The translations under genes were made by a program, and so were the position numbers. From contig OZ007569.1 of NCBI GenBank assembly GCA_963931925.1, positions 66,603,980 to 66,667,979 on the forward strand: a stretch of 64,000 nucleotides of DNA. Direction: 5' to 3'. This DNA comes from Onchidella celtica (taxonomy: Eukaryota > Mollusca > Gastropoda > Systellommatophora > Onchidiidae). Below, piece after piece: positions 36,719-49,100 of this stretch. Below the pieces are notes generated by a model. It was not told the origin of the DNA. It did not search any database and saw only the letters and a list, made by a program, of their open reading frames with translations. Positions within the stretch are counted from its first letter, which is position 1; each line of letters opens with the position of its first letter.

Positions 36719-36991
36719 CCCCCCCCCCCCAGAACAAGAAATAATATTTTTAAAAAAAACAAGTAAAGTGAGGTGTAAATGCCAAGGGCAGCGAACCTCC
36801 TAAAATAAAGACCTCAAATCAAACCACCCCCAGGCCAGACACAGAATAAATCTGGCCCGCCACTGATCTAGGGAAATCTAGATCTAGAACTAAGACATGG
36901 ACTCACACTGCTTACAGTTAACTGATTATATCTTTGCTTACTAGTGTGCCCAGCAAGAAGGTGAAATTATGTCGTGAACAACCAGCCTTAC

Positions 36992-37100
36992 CTGATTATT
37001 AAGCGCCACAATCTTTGTCCGGACTATCGACTACAGCTCTCGCACATACGACTGACGACTCAAGATGGCTGCCTTAGTGTGCCAGACGCAGGCGCATGGC
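36992..37100 (-). other. candidate 5' UTR exon and promoter of the SR gene
   Basis: On the minus strand, a strong donor CAG before GTAAGG ends at 36992. Just upstream is a comparatively CpG-containing stretch with GGCAGCCATCTTGAG, a YY1-like element common at housekeeping starts. It would supply the missing 5' UTR exon before the acceptor at 30864. No transcript evidence. Confidence 0.4.
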
Positions 37101-37285
37101 GCATGAGTTTTTTTCACCTTGCCAGGGATGCTAAGAGGAAAATGCCGAAACATTGGGAATATCACTTTTTTTTTTTTAGTGCTTTTGATTTTAACGAAGA
37201 AAAACACCAGCGGCAAAGTGACATGTTAGAACAAACACTGCTGATTGAGCATATCCTAGTGGTATCACTTAGTATGAAAGAATGA

Positions 37286-38349
37286 AGGCCACCCAACATC
37301 AGTAATAATGTTATCTTGTTTAGTGGGTAACATAGATATTATACGTTACACTACTGTGGTGGGTAATAAAATTGGATTGAATAAAAAATAAGAAAGTGAA
37401 GACCCACAGAGAAATTGCACGAGCAATACTTGTGCACGGTGGTAAGTAGTCATAAAAAAAGGATGATAAATTAAATACAATATTCTGTCCAACTATCCAG
37501 TCCATGAGCACATGTACTGATCTTTCCAAATTAACATAACTGTAAGTTTCTGTTGACTTGACAAGTGTGATATTGACCGCTCATGAACTAATTCCAGCGC
37601 AATGATAATATAGGAAAATTGAGAACAGGCACAGGATCAAGCCCCGTATATCTAGCCATATATTATAATGTAAACACAAACCACTGCTAATTACAGTGAG
37701 CAGTATAGGCAAGTGGTGGGGGAACGTCACAGGGTTAGGTGTAAGCTCTGGATTATGTTGAGGCAACCAACAAACAAAAAAAATGCCTTGCGGAGTCATA
37801 GAGTTGTGAACGGATATTTGCCGTTTCATGAACACCATGATGAAGGTAGGAAACGTTGACAAAAATACCACCCAGTTGTGCTACAGCTCAGGTATCTATC
37901 CTATCAATTGATAGTAGTGTTAGGGGAAAGGCATCCTTTGCCAAATCAATGCTTACTGAACAAAGGAAAAAGAGCAGTTGTCTCCAGATGGGCCCCTTAG
38001 CCCTGCTAGATTTTTTAAAAAGCAAACAAAATGTAAACCCACAAAAAAATGGAATAAACAAAAGTGTAGACAGAAAGGTTTTTATTTGGGGTGGCGGGGG
38101 GGGGGGGATAAATCTGGTAAAAGATGGAAAGACAGACACAGACAGATAGATAGATATAGGGATCAGACATGTAGGGTTCACGTCGTTTGCTCATTGGAAT
38201 GACATCTTTCCTACATAATTCCTTGGTTATGACATCATGATATAGGGAAACTGCCGATGCAGGATAATCCTTACAACAGAAATCCTTGACAAATCTACTT
38301 TGGATTGATGCAGGGGTGCTGTCTGGGGACAGACCAATCCACACAGAGG

Positions 38350-38392
<43 letters not shown>

Positions 38393-39500
38393 TTGAGAGA
38401 GACCAGTAATTTTATCTTATATTTTTCATGTGCCGTCACAATGCAGTATCCTAATACAGTCTGTGCTGCTTTCAAAAGACACACACACACACAAAGCTTG
38501 ATATCCGAAGGTCAAGATTATGAAGTTTAATTCAAATCCTTGCTGTGTCATCAAGATCTGATATTCAATGTCAAACAGGTCATGAAACTACGCAGACTTT
38601 TGCAGGAGATTAACACATAGAGACGGCTCTTGTCTCCCCCCTCTATTAAATAGTTACCTTTGAAAGCTGTTCTTAAGTTTAATGAGCATGCATCTACAGG
38701 AGTTAGGGGAAGCCAGGGTTGTGTTTTAGTGTCATGCATAATAATTAGGTGTTGAGCCACCAGTTTGGGGCCTACGCCAGCCTTGGTCTGGCTTACCCCT
38801 GAGATCTGCACGAAGGCCTATGAGTCTTAGGCGAAGGAGAGGCAACCCCTCCCCCCCCCCCCCAAAAAAATTTTTAGCGAAAACAGTGGGGAGCATTCGG
38901 GCAAAGCAAGATGGACAAAAATCGGACACAGAAAGCAAAAAAAAAAGTTCACAAATTAACAATGATGTAAAATTTCTTGCAAATCAATCCCTCTGGTAGT
39001 TCTTATAATGTGCCAAACCTAATATATTCCCAGGGAATGCCATTCTTTGGCTTTATCATCCCTTTTTGTTGGTGCTGCTAATCTGCGAGGCGAGCGAAAA
39101 ACTTCTCACCTTGAGTCGCTGGTCTAATTTAAATTGATTAGGTCATAGTATATCCCGGGTAAGTAACATTCTAGCTCACGTTTTAATCAGAACGTCAAAC
39201 TGGCAACTTCCATTTTTCATTTGTGGGGGTTTCACCCACGTGATATATTGTAATGGAAATGGCCTGGCCTAGTGGCAACGGGTCTAAAAATGAGCGTCTG
39301 TTTGCCTCTTGGGCTTGTGGTTTTCAAAATGATTATGGTCCAAATTAATACGACCCAATGACGAAAAGCACGCACATCATCTAGGCTACATCATAATGAT
39401 AAGATTAGCGTACGGTAGCCTATCTGTCTCATGAAAATCACGAGGCAGGTTAAACTATTAAATTAAAAATTTAACTGTTCCTGTCACTATGGCCTGATGA
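37286..39500. other. intergenic DNA, no gene recognised
   Basis: Holds a G tract near 38095-38108, a (GA)n run at about 38348-38392, a (CA)n at about 38480-38493 and a C tract near 38851. Short ORFs are not supported. Confidence 0.6.
38348..38392. repeat. (GA)n microsatellite
   Basis: Continuous GA dinucleotides with one interruption near the end. Confidence 0.95.
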
Positions 39501-39511
39501 TCTAATGTGGG

Positions 39512-40036
39512 GCCTATGGCTTCCACCTGAGATGCCTGCGTCGCATCCTCCTTATTAAGTGGCAGGATAGAACCACCAACGTTGAGGTACTGGAGCGTGC
39601 CAACATGACAAGCATACACGCAACACTCCGCGAGAGAGGCCTTCGGTGGCTCGGCCACGTCAGGCGCATGGATGCAGGCCGCCTTCCCAAAGACCTTCTC
39701 TATGGTGAATTGACAGAGGGCTCACGCGCAACTGGGCGACCCAAACTCAGATACAAAGACGTCTGCAAAAGGGACATAAAACACTGCCTTATTGACATCC
39801 CCACATGGGAGAGCCAGGCTGAGGACCGAGCTGGCTGGCGGCTCACCGTCAAGCGTGGCACGAAAACATCAGAAGGGGCAGACAGATCAACCGCCGCTGC
39901 TAAACGATCTAGGCGGAAGGAAAACAGGGAAAACAGCCAACAACCCCAGCAAAAAACACCATTCATCTGCTCCAGATGCGGCAGGGATTGCCACTCAAGA
40001 ATCGGCCTGCACAGCCACACACGGAAGTGCAGCTAA
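39512..40036 (+). pseudogene. LINE (non-LTR retrotransposon) ORF2 3' end, 5'-truncated
   Basis: An open frame encodes FHLRCLRRILLIKWQD, then LRERGLRWLGHVRRMD, LYGELTEGSRATGRPKLRY, CKRDIK, and a terminal zinc-finger-like ICSRCGRDCHSRIGLHSHTR. This is the C-terminus beyond the reverse transcriptase of a common animal LINE type. The catalytic domain is missing, as expected for a 5'-truncated insertion. It ends about 300 bp before the MULE. Confidence 0.85.
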
Positions 40037-40328
40037 ACAACCTACGGACGCCACACCATCGTCTCTCGTAGACGGAAGGATGCCGAACCATAGCATTGGT
40101 GATCTATGCACTTCACTGTGAAGGGGCTCCAATGATTTTTATTTTAACGTACCATACACATAATTATTCAAACACTTCATTTTTTTCCTTTCACTGTAAA
40201 TTAATTATTAGTTTTCATTTGCTTTACATCTAGATAATACGACGAAAATGTCTGGCATTCTAGACATAGTAATTACTTGGATGTAGGTCAACAATTTCAA
40301 ATATCATAAATAATAAATTGAGACTACA

Positions 40329-40337
40329 TTTTAAAAA
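40329..40337. repeat. MULE target-site duplication, left
   Basis: TTTTAAAAA, identical to 57747-57755 in direct orientation. Nine bases is the usual size for Mutator-like elements. Confidence 0.8.
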
Positions 40338-40398
40338 GGAAGTGCACAGGTAGGGAAGATATTCCCTCCCTATGCACTTTGCATAGGTAGGGAAGATA
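40338..40398. repeat. MULE left terminal inverted repeat
   Basis: Matches the reverse complement of 57686-57746 at about 58 of 61 positions, then runs directly into the 37-bp array. Confidence 0.85.
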
Positions 40399-40870
40399 TT
40401 CCCTCCCTATGCACTTTGCATAAGTAGGGAAGATATCCCCTACCTATGCATGTTGCATAGGTAGGGAAGATATTCCCTCCCTATGCACTTTGCATAGGTA
40501 GGGAAGATATCCCCTATCTATGCATGTTGCATAGGTAGGGAAGATATTCCCTCCCTATGCACTTTGCATAGGTAGGGAAGATATCCCCTACCTATGCATG
40601 TTGCATAGGTAGGGAAGATATCCCCTACCTATGCATGTTGCATAGGTAGGGAAGATATCCCCTGCCTATGCAGTCCCTATGACACTATGTACAGAGTGCA
40701 TAGGTAGGGAAGATGCTTCTTGTCTATTCATTTAGCATAGGTAAGGAAACTATTTTTATCTCCCCATGTTTCTTAGGTCGGGAAGATATTTCTTGTCTAA
40801 CATTTTGCTCAGGTAGGGAAGATATTCTTTCTTTTTGTGCCTTGCCTAGGTGGGGGAAGTAGGGTAATTA
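40349..40870. repeat. 37-bp hairpin-forming subterminal array
   Basis: Eight units of exactly 37 bp (starts 40349, 40386, 40423, 40460, 40497, 40534, 40571, 40608), then diverged units to about 40870. Each unit contains GCATAGGTAGGGAAGATAT and its near-inverse CCCTMCCTATGC, so each can fold on itself. Two subtypes (TTCCCTCCCTATGCACTT and CCCCTACCTATGCATGTT) partly alternate. Only about 1.5 units are present at the right end. Confidence 0.92.
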
Positions 40871-42300
40871 TTGTGCTTGAATTTAATTAGCTTGGTAGAA
40901 ACAATAGTATCTATTTATGTGATTAGGGTATGTGGGGAAGATGTCACTCATACATTATATGTCCAGCGGTGACCTTCGAATGGACCAGACAGTTCTTATA
41001 TAATATGCTTTTACGGGGTGGTTGGGAGTGGGGGAAGATACTGTCTTTGTATTGGTTTGCCCTTTACATTTGTAATGGAGATATTCAAGAACAGGACGAT
41101 ATTTTGATGCTGGCTCCTTGTCTTTATCCTGTCTGGTTTTATGAAAGGACTACATGTATTTCTTATTAATTATGCACTTTGCAGAACCTTTGTTCTACCT
41201 GTAATGTAGTACTTTTGTAGTAAATGTATGTCTAGGGACGTACAACTTGGGTATTGTTCCAACTGCTGTGAAACAGATATGATAGTGCTGACCTCTAGTG
41301 AAAATATGACTGACTTCGATTACATGTTGTGTTCAAAATTTTAGTGGATCCTGTCCAGTTGATAGATTTAAGTAGAGTCTTTTACATCAAACCTAATGTA
41401 TGCTTGGTGAAGCTTTTGTAAGTGACAGTTTAAACATATGTAGCTTTCTGGGTTGGTCTAGTGTTGAGTTAAAATATGGTTTCAAATCCTTTCACATAAT
41501 CTCATTTGAGGAAAGTAAAGAAAAAATAAGATAATTAGGTCAGCATTTTTTTTCTTCAGATTTCACAGAACCTTCTGTTGGGACTATTAGATCTAGTTGC
41601 ATTACTGCATGCCCCTACAGGGCATAAAAAAAAATATCAGCCAAGTAGGCTTATACCCATGCAATCACATGAACATTCACGAAGATCCGTACATTCACAA
41701 AGATACACAAATGGTGTAAGTAGTGTGATAAAAAAAAAGAGTACATGTTTATTTATTGGAAATCATAAATTTTTATTCCTCTTCACAGAATCAGAAATAT
41801 AACAGTGATAGAAAGCATTAACCACAGTTGAAACGTTCCGTATTAAAGTAATACTGCCACACGCAGACATTCATATTTAGCTTACAATACATGAAACATC
41901 CAACGATATGCTTTTTTTTTTTTTTACAACAAAACTGTGGTATGTAAGATAAATAATAAAAGAGTCAGATAAAAGGAACAAATCCATGGAACACATAAAC
42001 TAATATCCATAAAAATATGAAAGCTTATTATCCAAGCCTAACAGTAACAATGACATAAAACTTAAGTTTCTCTGCAGAAGTTCAGTATATGACAGAATGC
42101 AATACCCCATTTTGTTACTGACTTCAAGATTGTCTGAATATATATACATCTGGCAAAGAAAGAGCAATCAGACAAAGAGTCTGTTGTCATATATGTGTGC
42201 AAAGCCATTTAAACTTCTTTCTGGAAAGTTTTGTAAATTATACCCAGACAACAGAGCATTTATAGGGTAACATAATACTGTACTGCATTACAGGTAGGAA
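40871..42300. other. MULE interior without recognised gene
   Basis: AT-rich DNA between the array and the next repeat block; short ORFs only. Confidence 0.6.
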
Positions 42301-42309
42301 AATAAATCA

Positions 42310-42700
42310 GCAGCTACACATAGGCTGTTATGAAAAAAGTTAAGATTCATTGAAGGCAAACAAAATACTGGGTGGTTAAAGTACATCAGCAGCCACATAA
42401 CATTGTATTATAAAAAAAAAAAAAAGAGTTCAGATGCAGAGAGGGCAAACATAATACAGGGTGGTAAAAATACATCAGCAGCCACAAATAGGCTACTCTA
42501 TTATAACAAAAAAAAAGTTAAGATACAGAGAGGGCAAACATAATACATGTACTGGATGGTAAAAATACATCAGCAGCCACATAATAAAAGCTACCCTATT
42601 ATAACAACAACAAAAAAGTTAGATACAGAGAGGGCAAAATTAATACTGGGTAAGAAAAATACACCAAGAGCAACACACATGCCATTATAAAAAAAAAAAG
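42310..42700. repeat. four diverged tandem repeats, about 95 bp each
   Basis: Each unit has GAGAGGGCAAACATAATAC (or a variant) followed by TACATCAGCAGCCACA and an A-run. A fifth degenerate copy lies near 43160-43230. Confidence 0.8.
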
Positions 42701-42907
42701 GCTAGGTGTATTTGGGAATACAGCCTAAATAGCACAAAACCCTGGTTCCAGGTTATTTGGGCTGATAGTGCGAGTTTGCAGTTTGCACTGTTCTGGCATG
42801 TTTTTTTGAAAACACAGAATTTGTGTCCGTACAATATTGCCTAAAGGTAGAGTCAATTACCACCGCATTTTGCAGTGGCCATTGACGGTATGTCGATCGC
42901 CAATGGC

Positions 42908-43010
42908 TACCCCAGCCCCCTTTCGCCTGATTTGTCAATCCGACAACCGCCCATTGATACAAACTAACCAGACCCTCATGGCCCCAGGTCCATATGACCA
43001 TTCCAATGCA
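42908..43010. repeat. third copy of the MITE-A interior module
   Basis: Matches 32466-32571 and 36540-36640 (TACCCCAGCCCC, TTTCGCCTGATT, CAGGTCCATATGACCATTCC) but lacks their outer ends. Instead GTCAATTACCACC (42852) and GGTGGCAATTGAC (43053) form an inverted pair around it. Confidence 0.7.
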
Positions 43011-43301
43011 AACTTGAATCGACAATGGACACCATATTCCGCGCGCGGATCCGTGGTGGCAATTGACAATCCCTTGCCTAAAATACCTGCGGCCCAAATA
43101 GCACAGCACCGGGTTTGTATAGGCCGTATTCGGCCTCAATATACGCTTCCTTAAAACATTCTGAGTTACAGTGAAGGCAAAGATACTACATGTACCTGGT
43201 AGGAAAACTACAACAGGAACCACACATACAATGTATACACAGTATATAGTGATATTGATACTGAGGTAAGATTATTCACAGTCATCTTCTTTCAAACAGA
43301 T

Positions 43302-44515
43302 TTATTCCTTGCAAAAAGTGCAAATGTATTTCAAAGCCTTTGTTGCCTTACTACTTCCAAAAGCACACATTTGATGGAACCATCTGACACAGTTATCACA
43401 CTTGATCCATTCATCAAATTCCTCACACCCGTGCATAGTTCCTTCCAATTTCTGCTCATAACAAACATGGCATAAATTTGTATCGGTAGCAGATCTGCAC
43501 TGAGAAAAACGTTCTGATTGCTTGTTTACTGTCTTTTTACCTTTCTCAGTTATTGCTTTAACTTTTCTGGAGCTTGTTTTGCCCGCACCTTTTGGTCTCC
43601 CTCTTTTTTTCACCTGGCGTGTAAATTTCAAACCCAACTCATTTAGCATTGATAGAGCATCATCATGGCTATGAGTTACTGCTTCAATTTTAGAGCTGTT
43701 ACTGCAGATTTGTACAATATTATTCTCAGGAATTACTTGATCTCCTAAACCTTGTGGAACAGAAACAGACTCAAGGTCTTGCTTATTACTGGATGAGCCA
43801 AGTAACTTTTTCCTCAATCGTTCCTTCACGGAACTTGGCCTTGTCCTTTCGCTACTGTTATCCTGATCATTATTTTGAACACAGGGCAAAAGTTTTGTGT
43901 GCTCATGAAAAGTAACTCCACCCTCTTTCTCAACAGCTATCATTGCTGTGGCATTATCCCTCTCAGCTCTTTTCTCTTTGCCTTCAACCTTTTGCAAATT
44001 ACCAGTTCTTTTCTCCACTTCAACCTCCATTTCCACTATGTTTTCAAATCCCCTACCTCTCTTCCTCTTATGTCCAGCAGGATTCAAAATATGCTCATTC
44101 TCTCCACCCTCAATAGCTCTATCTCTTGCCTCTTTATTCCCCCCATCTATGGCTACTTCCAAATTATCTTTCATAATTTCCATTTCTACCATTTCTGTGG
44201 GCTCATCTCTCTCCCCTCTATTCCTACTACCCATGGCCACATCCGAACTCTCAATGTCTCTCTGCAGCTCAATCTCTACCACATCTATGGCTCTATCTCT
44301 GCTAATAGTTTCAAATCTGTGTACTTCCTGATAAAAAAATTCTCCCCCTACCTCTCCAGTCTCTACAAACTCAGTTCCATTTGTCTCATTTCTGTTCCTT
44401 TCATCTCTAAACACCAAACACACATCCTGTTCTCCTGGATCTCTCACCATCATGTCCACCTCATTTTCAACTTCTTCATAATTCTCTTCTGTCCCTTTCC
44501 TTCCCCTAGATGTGT
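43302..44515 (-). pseudogene. MULE transposase, C-terminal part: AT-hook-like patch and PHD finger
   Basis: A continuation of the transposase beyond the LTR insertion. After a long acidic/basic low-complexity linker come KKRGRPKGAGKTSS (AT-hook-like) and a C4HC3-type PHD finger: CHVCYEQ, then EEFDEWIKCDNCVRWFHQMC, then YICTFC, then stop. PHD fingers usually read histone H3 tails. The frame open from 44459 does not match the frame entering from 52054, so about one base is gained or lost near 44493-44505. Stop at 43302-43304. Confidence 0.75.
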
Positions 44516-44520
44516 CTCAT

Positions 44521-45902
44521 TGTAACAGGGTGATAGATTGGCAAGGTATAACTAGTAGTTATAATAATATTGTGCCTATAACTAGCGTGGGAAGATAGTT
44601 AACGGCGGGGAGACAGAGTCATTGTAGGCCAGAGGGGGAAAGTATGGGATGCAACTGAAGCGCTTTGACACCCGAAAAGGGTAGTGTTTACTTGACCGCC
44701 GTACTTGTCGATCAGATCACCTGGGAATTGCTTGGGGGGTAGAGCTGTTTCAATAGTATTTGACGTGGAGCCGACGGGGGTGGCTATTAGGATAACTAAT
44801 GCACACTCGGTGGGCGTCTTGGGACGCTACCTGACTGGGTATAAATCCCCGAACGCTCCTTCCAACTTCAGACCGCTGAGAGCACTCACCAGCTTCGTGC
44901 CGAAGAGGAGACCACAACTGCAACTGTAACTTTGTACTAGTCTTGTGAGTGGGGAAGGTCAGGGAACCCGCAAACATCCTTTGTCAGAGCGTGGTATCTT
45001 TGGTATCTTGTCGGCATTTGAGCTGTTGCTGAGTGGTAAGTTAATTGTACGATGTATGTGTATTTTACTTAATGTTCATGATTGTAGAACCTAAATCTAG
45101 TGGGTTTACTTTGGTATAACTACTGCCTCTGAGAGAGTCACGGAAACGCCGTTACATATATGTTACGAAACCTTATAGGATGGGGTCTGTTAGAGAGAGC
45201 GTTATTCTTCGTGGGGAACGTGTAAATATCATTAAAACTGCATTGATCGTTTATTCTATTGCCTATATGGGAGCCTATGGAGTATGGGAGCTGCAGCCTG
45301 ACTTATAACAGTGTCAGCGGTTAAAAGTATTAATGACGAATATCCGTCATGGAGTAAGTACGGAAGTCATGCCTTCCAGCAGTAGATTAGGAAGTTGCGA
45401 TTGTTTTTCTACAGAGGAGGAAGAACAACACCTTCTTGGCTTCTCAACTTCTTGTACTTTGATTAACGACATCGTGGCTTCTTGGCTTCCCGACCTATTG
45501 GTACCTGCCGATACCTGTTGATCTAACTGCGCAGTCAAGCCAGGGTAGAGAGGAAGAACCAGTGCCCAGATAGCGCCATACACCCCTAAAGGAGAGGTTT
45601 CCTTATGCTGAATGTTCCCATGTGTTTTATAAAATGTGCTAGAAATTGAATATTACGAAGCCATTTAATTAGCATGTACTGATTTGTATCAACTTCATTC
45701 CATCGAAATTCACATGAAATTGTATGACCTGTGTTCCTATTATTATTGAATGAATTAATAATTATTGTATATATGTAAGCAATACAGATATCGTTTGTTA
45801 TAACTTATAGAAGAGAGATAGTCGATTATTTAGTGTGTTTGTGCCGTGCCCATCACGGCTGGTGTCAGAAGAAAGTTAGTGAGAGAAAGTGGAAACATCA
45901 CA
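44521..45902 (+). repeat. 5' LTR
   Basis: 1,382 bp, TGTAACAGG to ACATCACA. A TATAAAT lies at 44840-44846, about 320 bp in, and is the likely promoter. Short ORFs inside it occur identically in the other LTR and are not genes. Confidence 0.93.
44840..44846 (+). promoter_or_regulatory. LTR TATA box
   Basis: GGGTATAAATCCCC within the 5' LTR; the same motif is at 50987-50993 in the 3' LTR. Confidence 0.55.
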
Positions 45903-45903
45903 A

Positions 45904-45921
45904 TGGTGTCAGAAGTGGGAT
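45904..45921 (+). promoter_or_regulatory. primer binding site, tRNA-Leu-like
   Basis: TGGTGTCAGAAGTGGGAT begins one base after the 5' LTR. It is close to the complement of the 3' end of animal tRNA-Leu (TGACACCA end). Confidence 0.65.
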
Positions 45922-46158
45922 CCTGCTAGTAAATAACATTTAATTTTGATCTGGGTCGTGTCAAGGGGCTATTGTGTGATTGTGTGGACAGGTCATCTGC
46001 CCTGAGGCGAGTGAGAGAGATTGACATTTAGTGCCTGCGACATGCTCTGATTTTACCTGTGCATTGACTGTTCAATTTTATCTTTTGTCACAGAGAAAAT
46101 TGTTGTTTGCTATTGCAGGAATATTGTTGTTAACTTCACAGTTACGATCCACGCTTTA

Positions 46159-49100
46159 TTGTTAGCTGTGTTTACAGGTCAATTGCTGATGGACTATCTG
46201 GGCGCACTGAAGCTTGCCAGACAAGAAGGCATTAGTGATGAGGAATTCAAAATTAGGTGGGACGAAGAGAAAGCCCAAAACCGAGAACAAAGGGCTATCG
46301 AACGAGAAGAAAAGGAGCGCGAACGAGAAGAAAAGGAGAAGGAAAGACAACTTGAAAGGGAGAGAATGGAATGCGAACGGGAACTAGCCAAAAACGGGTG
46401 TCACAATGGTAAAGGGAATGGAAAATCTGCTGCCCCGAAGGTACCTAAAATTGCCATTTTTGATGACTCGCGCGAGGATCTCGACTCGTATTTGAAAAGA
46501 TTTGAAAGGCTCGCGCAGGCAAATGATTGGGAAGAAGACACCTGGGCAGACATGTTAGGGGCATTGTTAACTGGCAGGGCGTTAGATGTTTATTCCGGTC
46601 TCAGCGATGAAGACAGTAGGGATTACGAGAAGGTAAAGAAGGTGTTGTTCAAGAAGTATCACCTCACGGCAGAGGGTTATAGGCGTAAGTTTAGGGAGAG
46701 TCGTCTAGATAAGGACGAAACTTATACGCAGCTGTCCGTGAGATTGCAGAGATATTTTGAGAGGTGGGTAGACCTCTCAGAGGCAGAGAGAACTATGGAA
46801 GGGATTACGGATCTGTTAGTCAGGGAGCAGATGTTGAAGATTGTCGACTGTAATCTTTCCATATATTTGAAAGAGAGGGACCCCAAGTCCGTGCATGAGT
46901 TAGTTGAGATGGCGGACTTGTATAGTGAGGCTCATCAGTCGAAGCGAGGGCTGGAGCAACAGCAGAAGTCAGGTAAGAGGGTTGAGGAGAGCAGAAGTAA
47001 GGGTTTAGGAGTGAGTAAACCGGTATGCTTCAACTGTGGCTCTCCCAATCACCTGAGTAGGCAGTGTGACCAGGGCAGGACGAAGAAGGGTGCTGCTGCC
47101 ACTGTCGAGGACAACCGAGGTAAGTCCCAGCGTGAGAGTGGGCGTGGTTGTTTTGTGTGTGGGTCACTTCTCCATATTGCGAGATTCTGTAGGAAGAGAC
47201 AGAAAGAGACGACCGCAGTCGTACTAACCAGCGATGAGGAAGCCGATGACAGTCAGTGGGAGTCATCGGGCAGGGCGAATACTCAACCAGGGGCTGAGCA
47301 GAGTGTTGGGCCACAGACCTTCATTTCTTGGGAGACGGAAGGTAAGAGTATTGAGTTAGAAGGTTCGACAGAACATGAGCCCGAAGACGATGTTCCGGAG
47401 AATGATTTATCCGCTCCATTTTTGGAGAAGGGGAGGATAGGGGATAAAGAGATTACTATCCTTCGTGACACGGGATGCACGTGTGCGATTATAAAAAGGG
47501 ACAAACTGCCTCCTAACAGCTTAACTGGGAAGAACAGGAGTTATGTCCTGATGGACGGGACGAGAAGGTCTGCTCCTGTCGCGGAAATGTGGGTAGAAAC
47601 CCCATTTTATACTGGGCTTCTCAAAGCGCTAGTAGTGGAAGACCCAGTGGCCGATTTGATTATAGGAAACATAAAGGGGGCGTCTCTTGAGAAGATAAGT
47701 GTGGTACTCACGCGATCTCGCAAGGTGGAGATTGACAAGGAAGAGCATGAGTGTGAGAATGCGAGTGCGAAAGTGAGTCAGACCACAGATAATGAGGAGG
47801 CCAAGGGCAACTCAACGGAGGAGGTAAGGGTAGGGGCCAAGATAGGGGAACTCACACCAGGTGAGATAGCCCGGGCCCAGAGAGAGGACGAAACTTTGAG
47901 AGTTTTAAGGGAGAGAGCCACGTTGGAGCAATCGGCTGAGGTAGGTACTCACATAAAGGAGAGTAAGGGAATTTACTATCGGGTAAAGAAGGCCGGGGCT
48001 GGACATGCTGATGTGGAGCAGTTGTTGGTACCTAAGCAGTACCGAAGTGAGCTGATGAAGATAGCTCACGAAGGAGTGTTCGGGGGACACTTAGGAATTT
48101 CGCGCACACAGGACAGAATAATGCAGTCGTTCTTTTGGCCTGGGATAGGTGCGGACATAGGTCGTTTCTGTCGATCGTGTGACGCGTGTCAAAGGACATC
48201 CAATAAAGGTAGGGTGACAAAGGTACCCCTAGTGCCGACGCCCCTGATCGACACGCCCTTTTCGCGCGTCGCCATAGATTTGGTTGGTCCACTTCCGCGT
48301 ACGGAACATGGGAGATCGCGTTATATTTTGACGCTAGTAGATTATGCCACGCGTTCCCCGGATGCCGTAGCCTTAAGGGGGATATCAGCTGAGCAGGTCA
48401 GTGAAGCGTTAATGGAAATATTTTCTCGGTTAGGCATACCAAAGGAAATAGTTTCAGATAGGGGATCACAGTTTACCGGTGAGCTGATGAGAGAGGTCAG
48501 TGCACTTCTCAAAACGAAACAGATATTCTGCTCGCCCTACCACGCGATGGCCAATGGTCTGTGTGAAAGATTTAACGGAGTGCTGAAGAATATGCTTCGC
48601 CGAGGAGCTCATGACAGACCCAAGGACTGGGACGGAATGTTGTGTCCACTGCTGTTCGCGTATCGCGAAACCCCACAGGCCAGTACAGGTTTTTCGCCGT
48701 TTGAACTAGTGTTCGGTCACCCTGTGAGAGGACCACTTGCAATACTGAAGAATCTGTGGACTGGGGAAGCGGAGTCAGAAACGAGGTCATCGTACGAATA
48801 CGTGGTAGATATGAGGGAACGATTGGAGGATGCCATGAAAGTCGTAGCCGAGAACAGCAGCGTCGAAAAACACAGGCAGAAGAAATACTACGATAGGGGG
48901 GCCGAACAGAGGAAATTCCAAGTGGGCGATTCCGTCCTCATACTTCTCCCAAGTGACGGATCGAAACTACAGATGACTTGGAAAGGGCCTTACAAAGTAG
49001 AAGAGCAGAGAGGGTCAGTGAACTACATGGTGAACGTCAAGGGGAAGAGACGACTGTATCACGCGAATATGCTGAAGAAGTATATTGAGAGGGAAGACGA

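Larger units (their letters stand above)
30865..36991 (-). other. candidate SR gene 5' UTR intron, transposon nest
   Basis: If the donor at 36991 is used, this 6.1-kb first intron contains two MITEs, a Merlin, a pogo-like element, CTAGATCT satellite and a 43-bp inverted repeat. From 30.9 to 31.9 kb nothing was recognised. Confidence 0.35.

Noticed and set aside
40349-40870. CRISPR-like regular repeats
   Set aside because: Eukaryotic context, and the units abut without unique spacers; it is a hairpin tandem array at a transposon end.
43875-44525. Plus-strand ORF of 216 codons
   Set aside because: Shadow of the minus-strand MULE C-terminal linker, which has a PHD finger in frame.
44705-45583. 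Small ORFs of 60-80 codons in the LTR, duplicated at 50852-51730
   Set aside because: Present in both LTRs and both strands with no domain; LTR sequence is regulatory.
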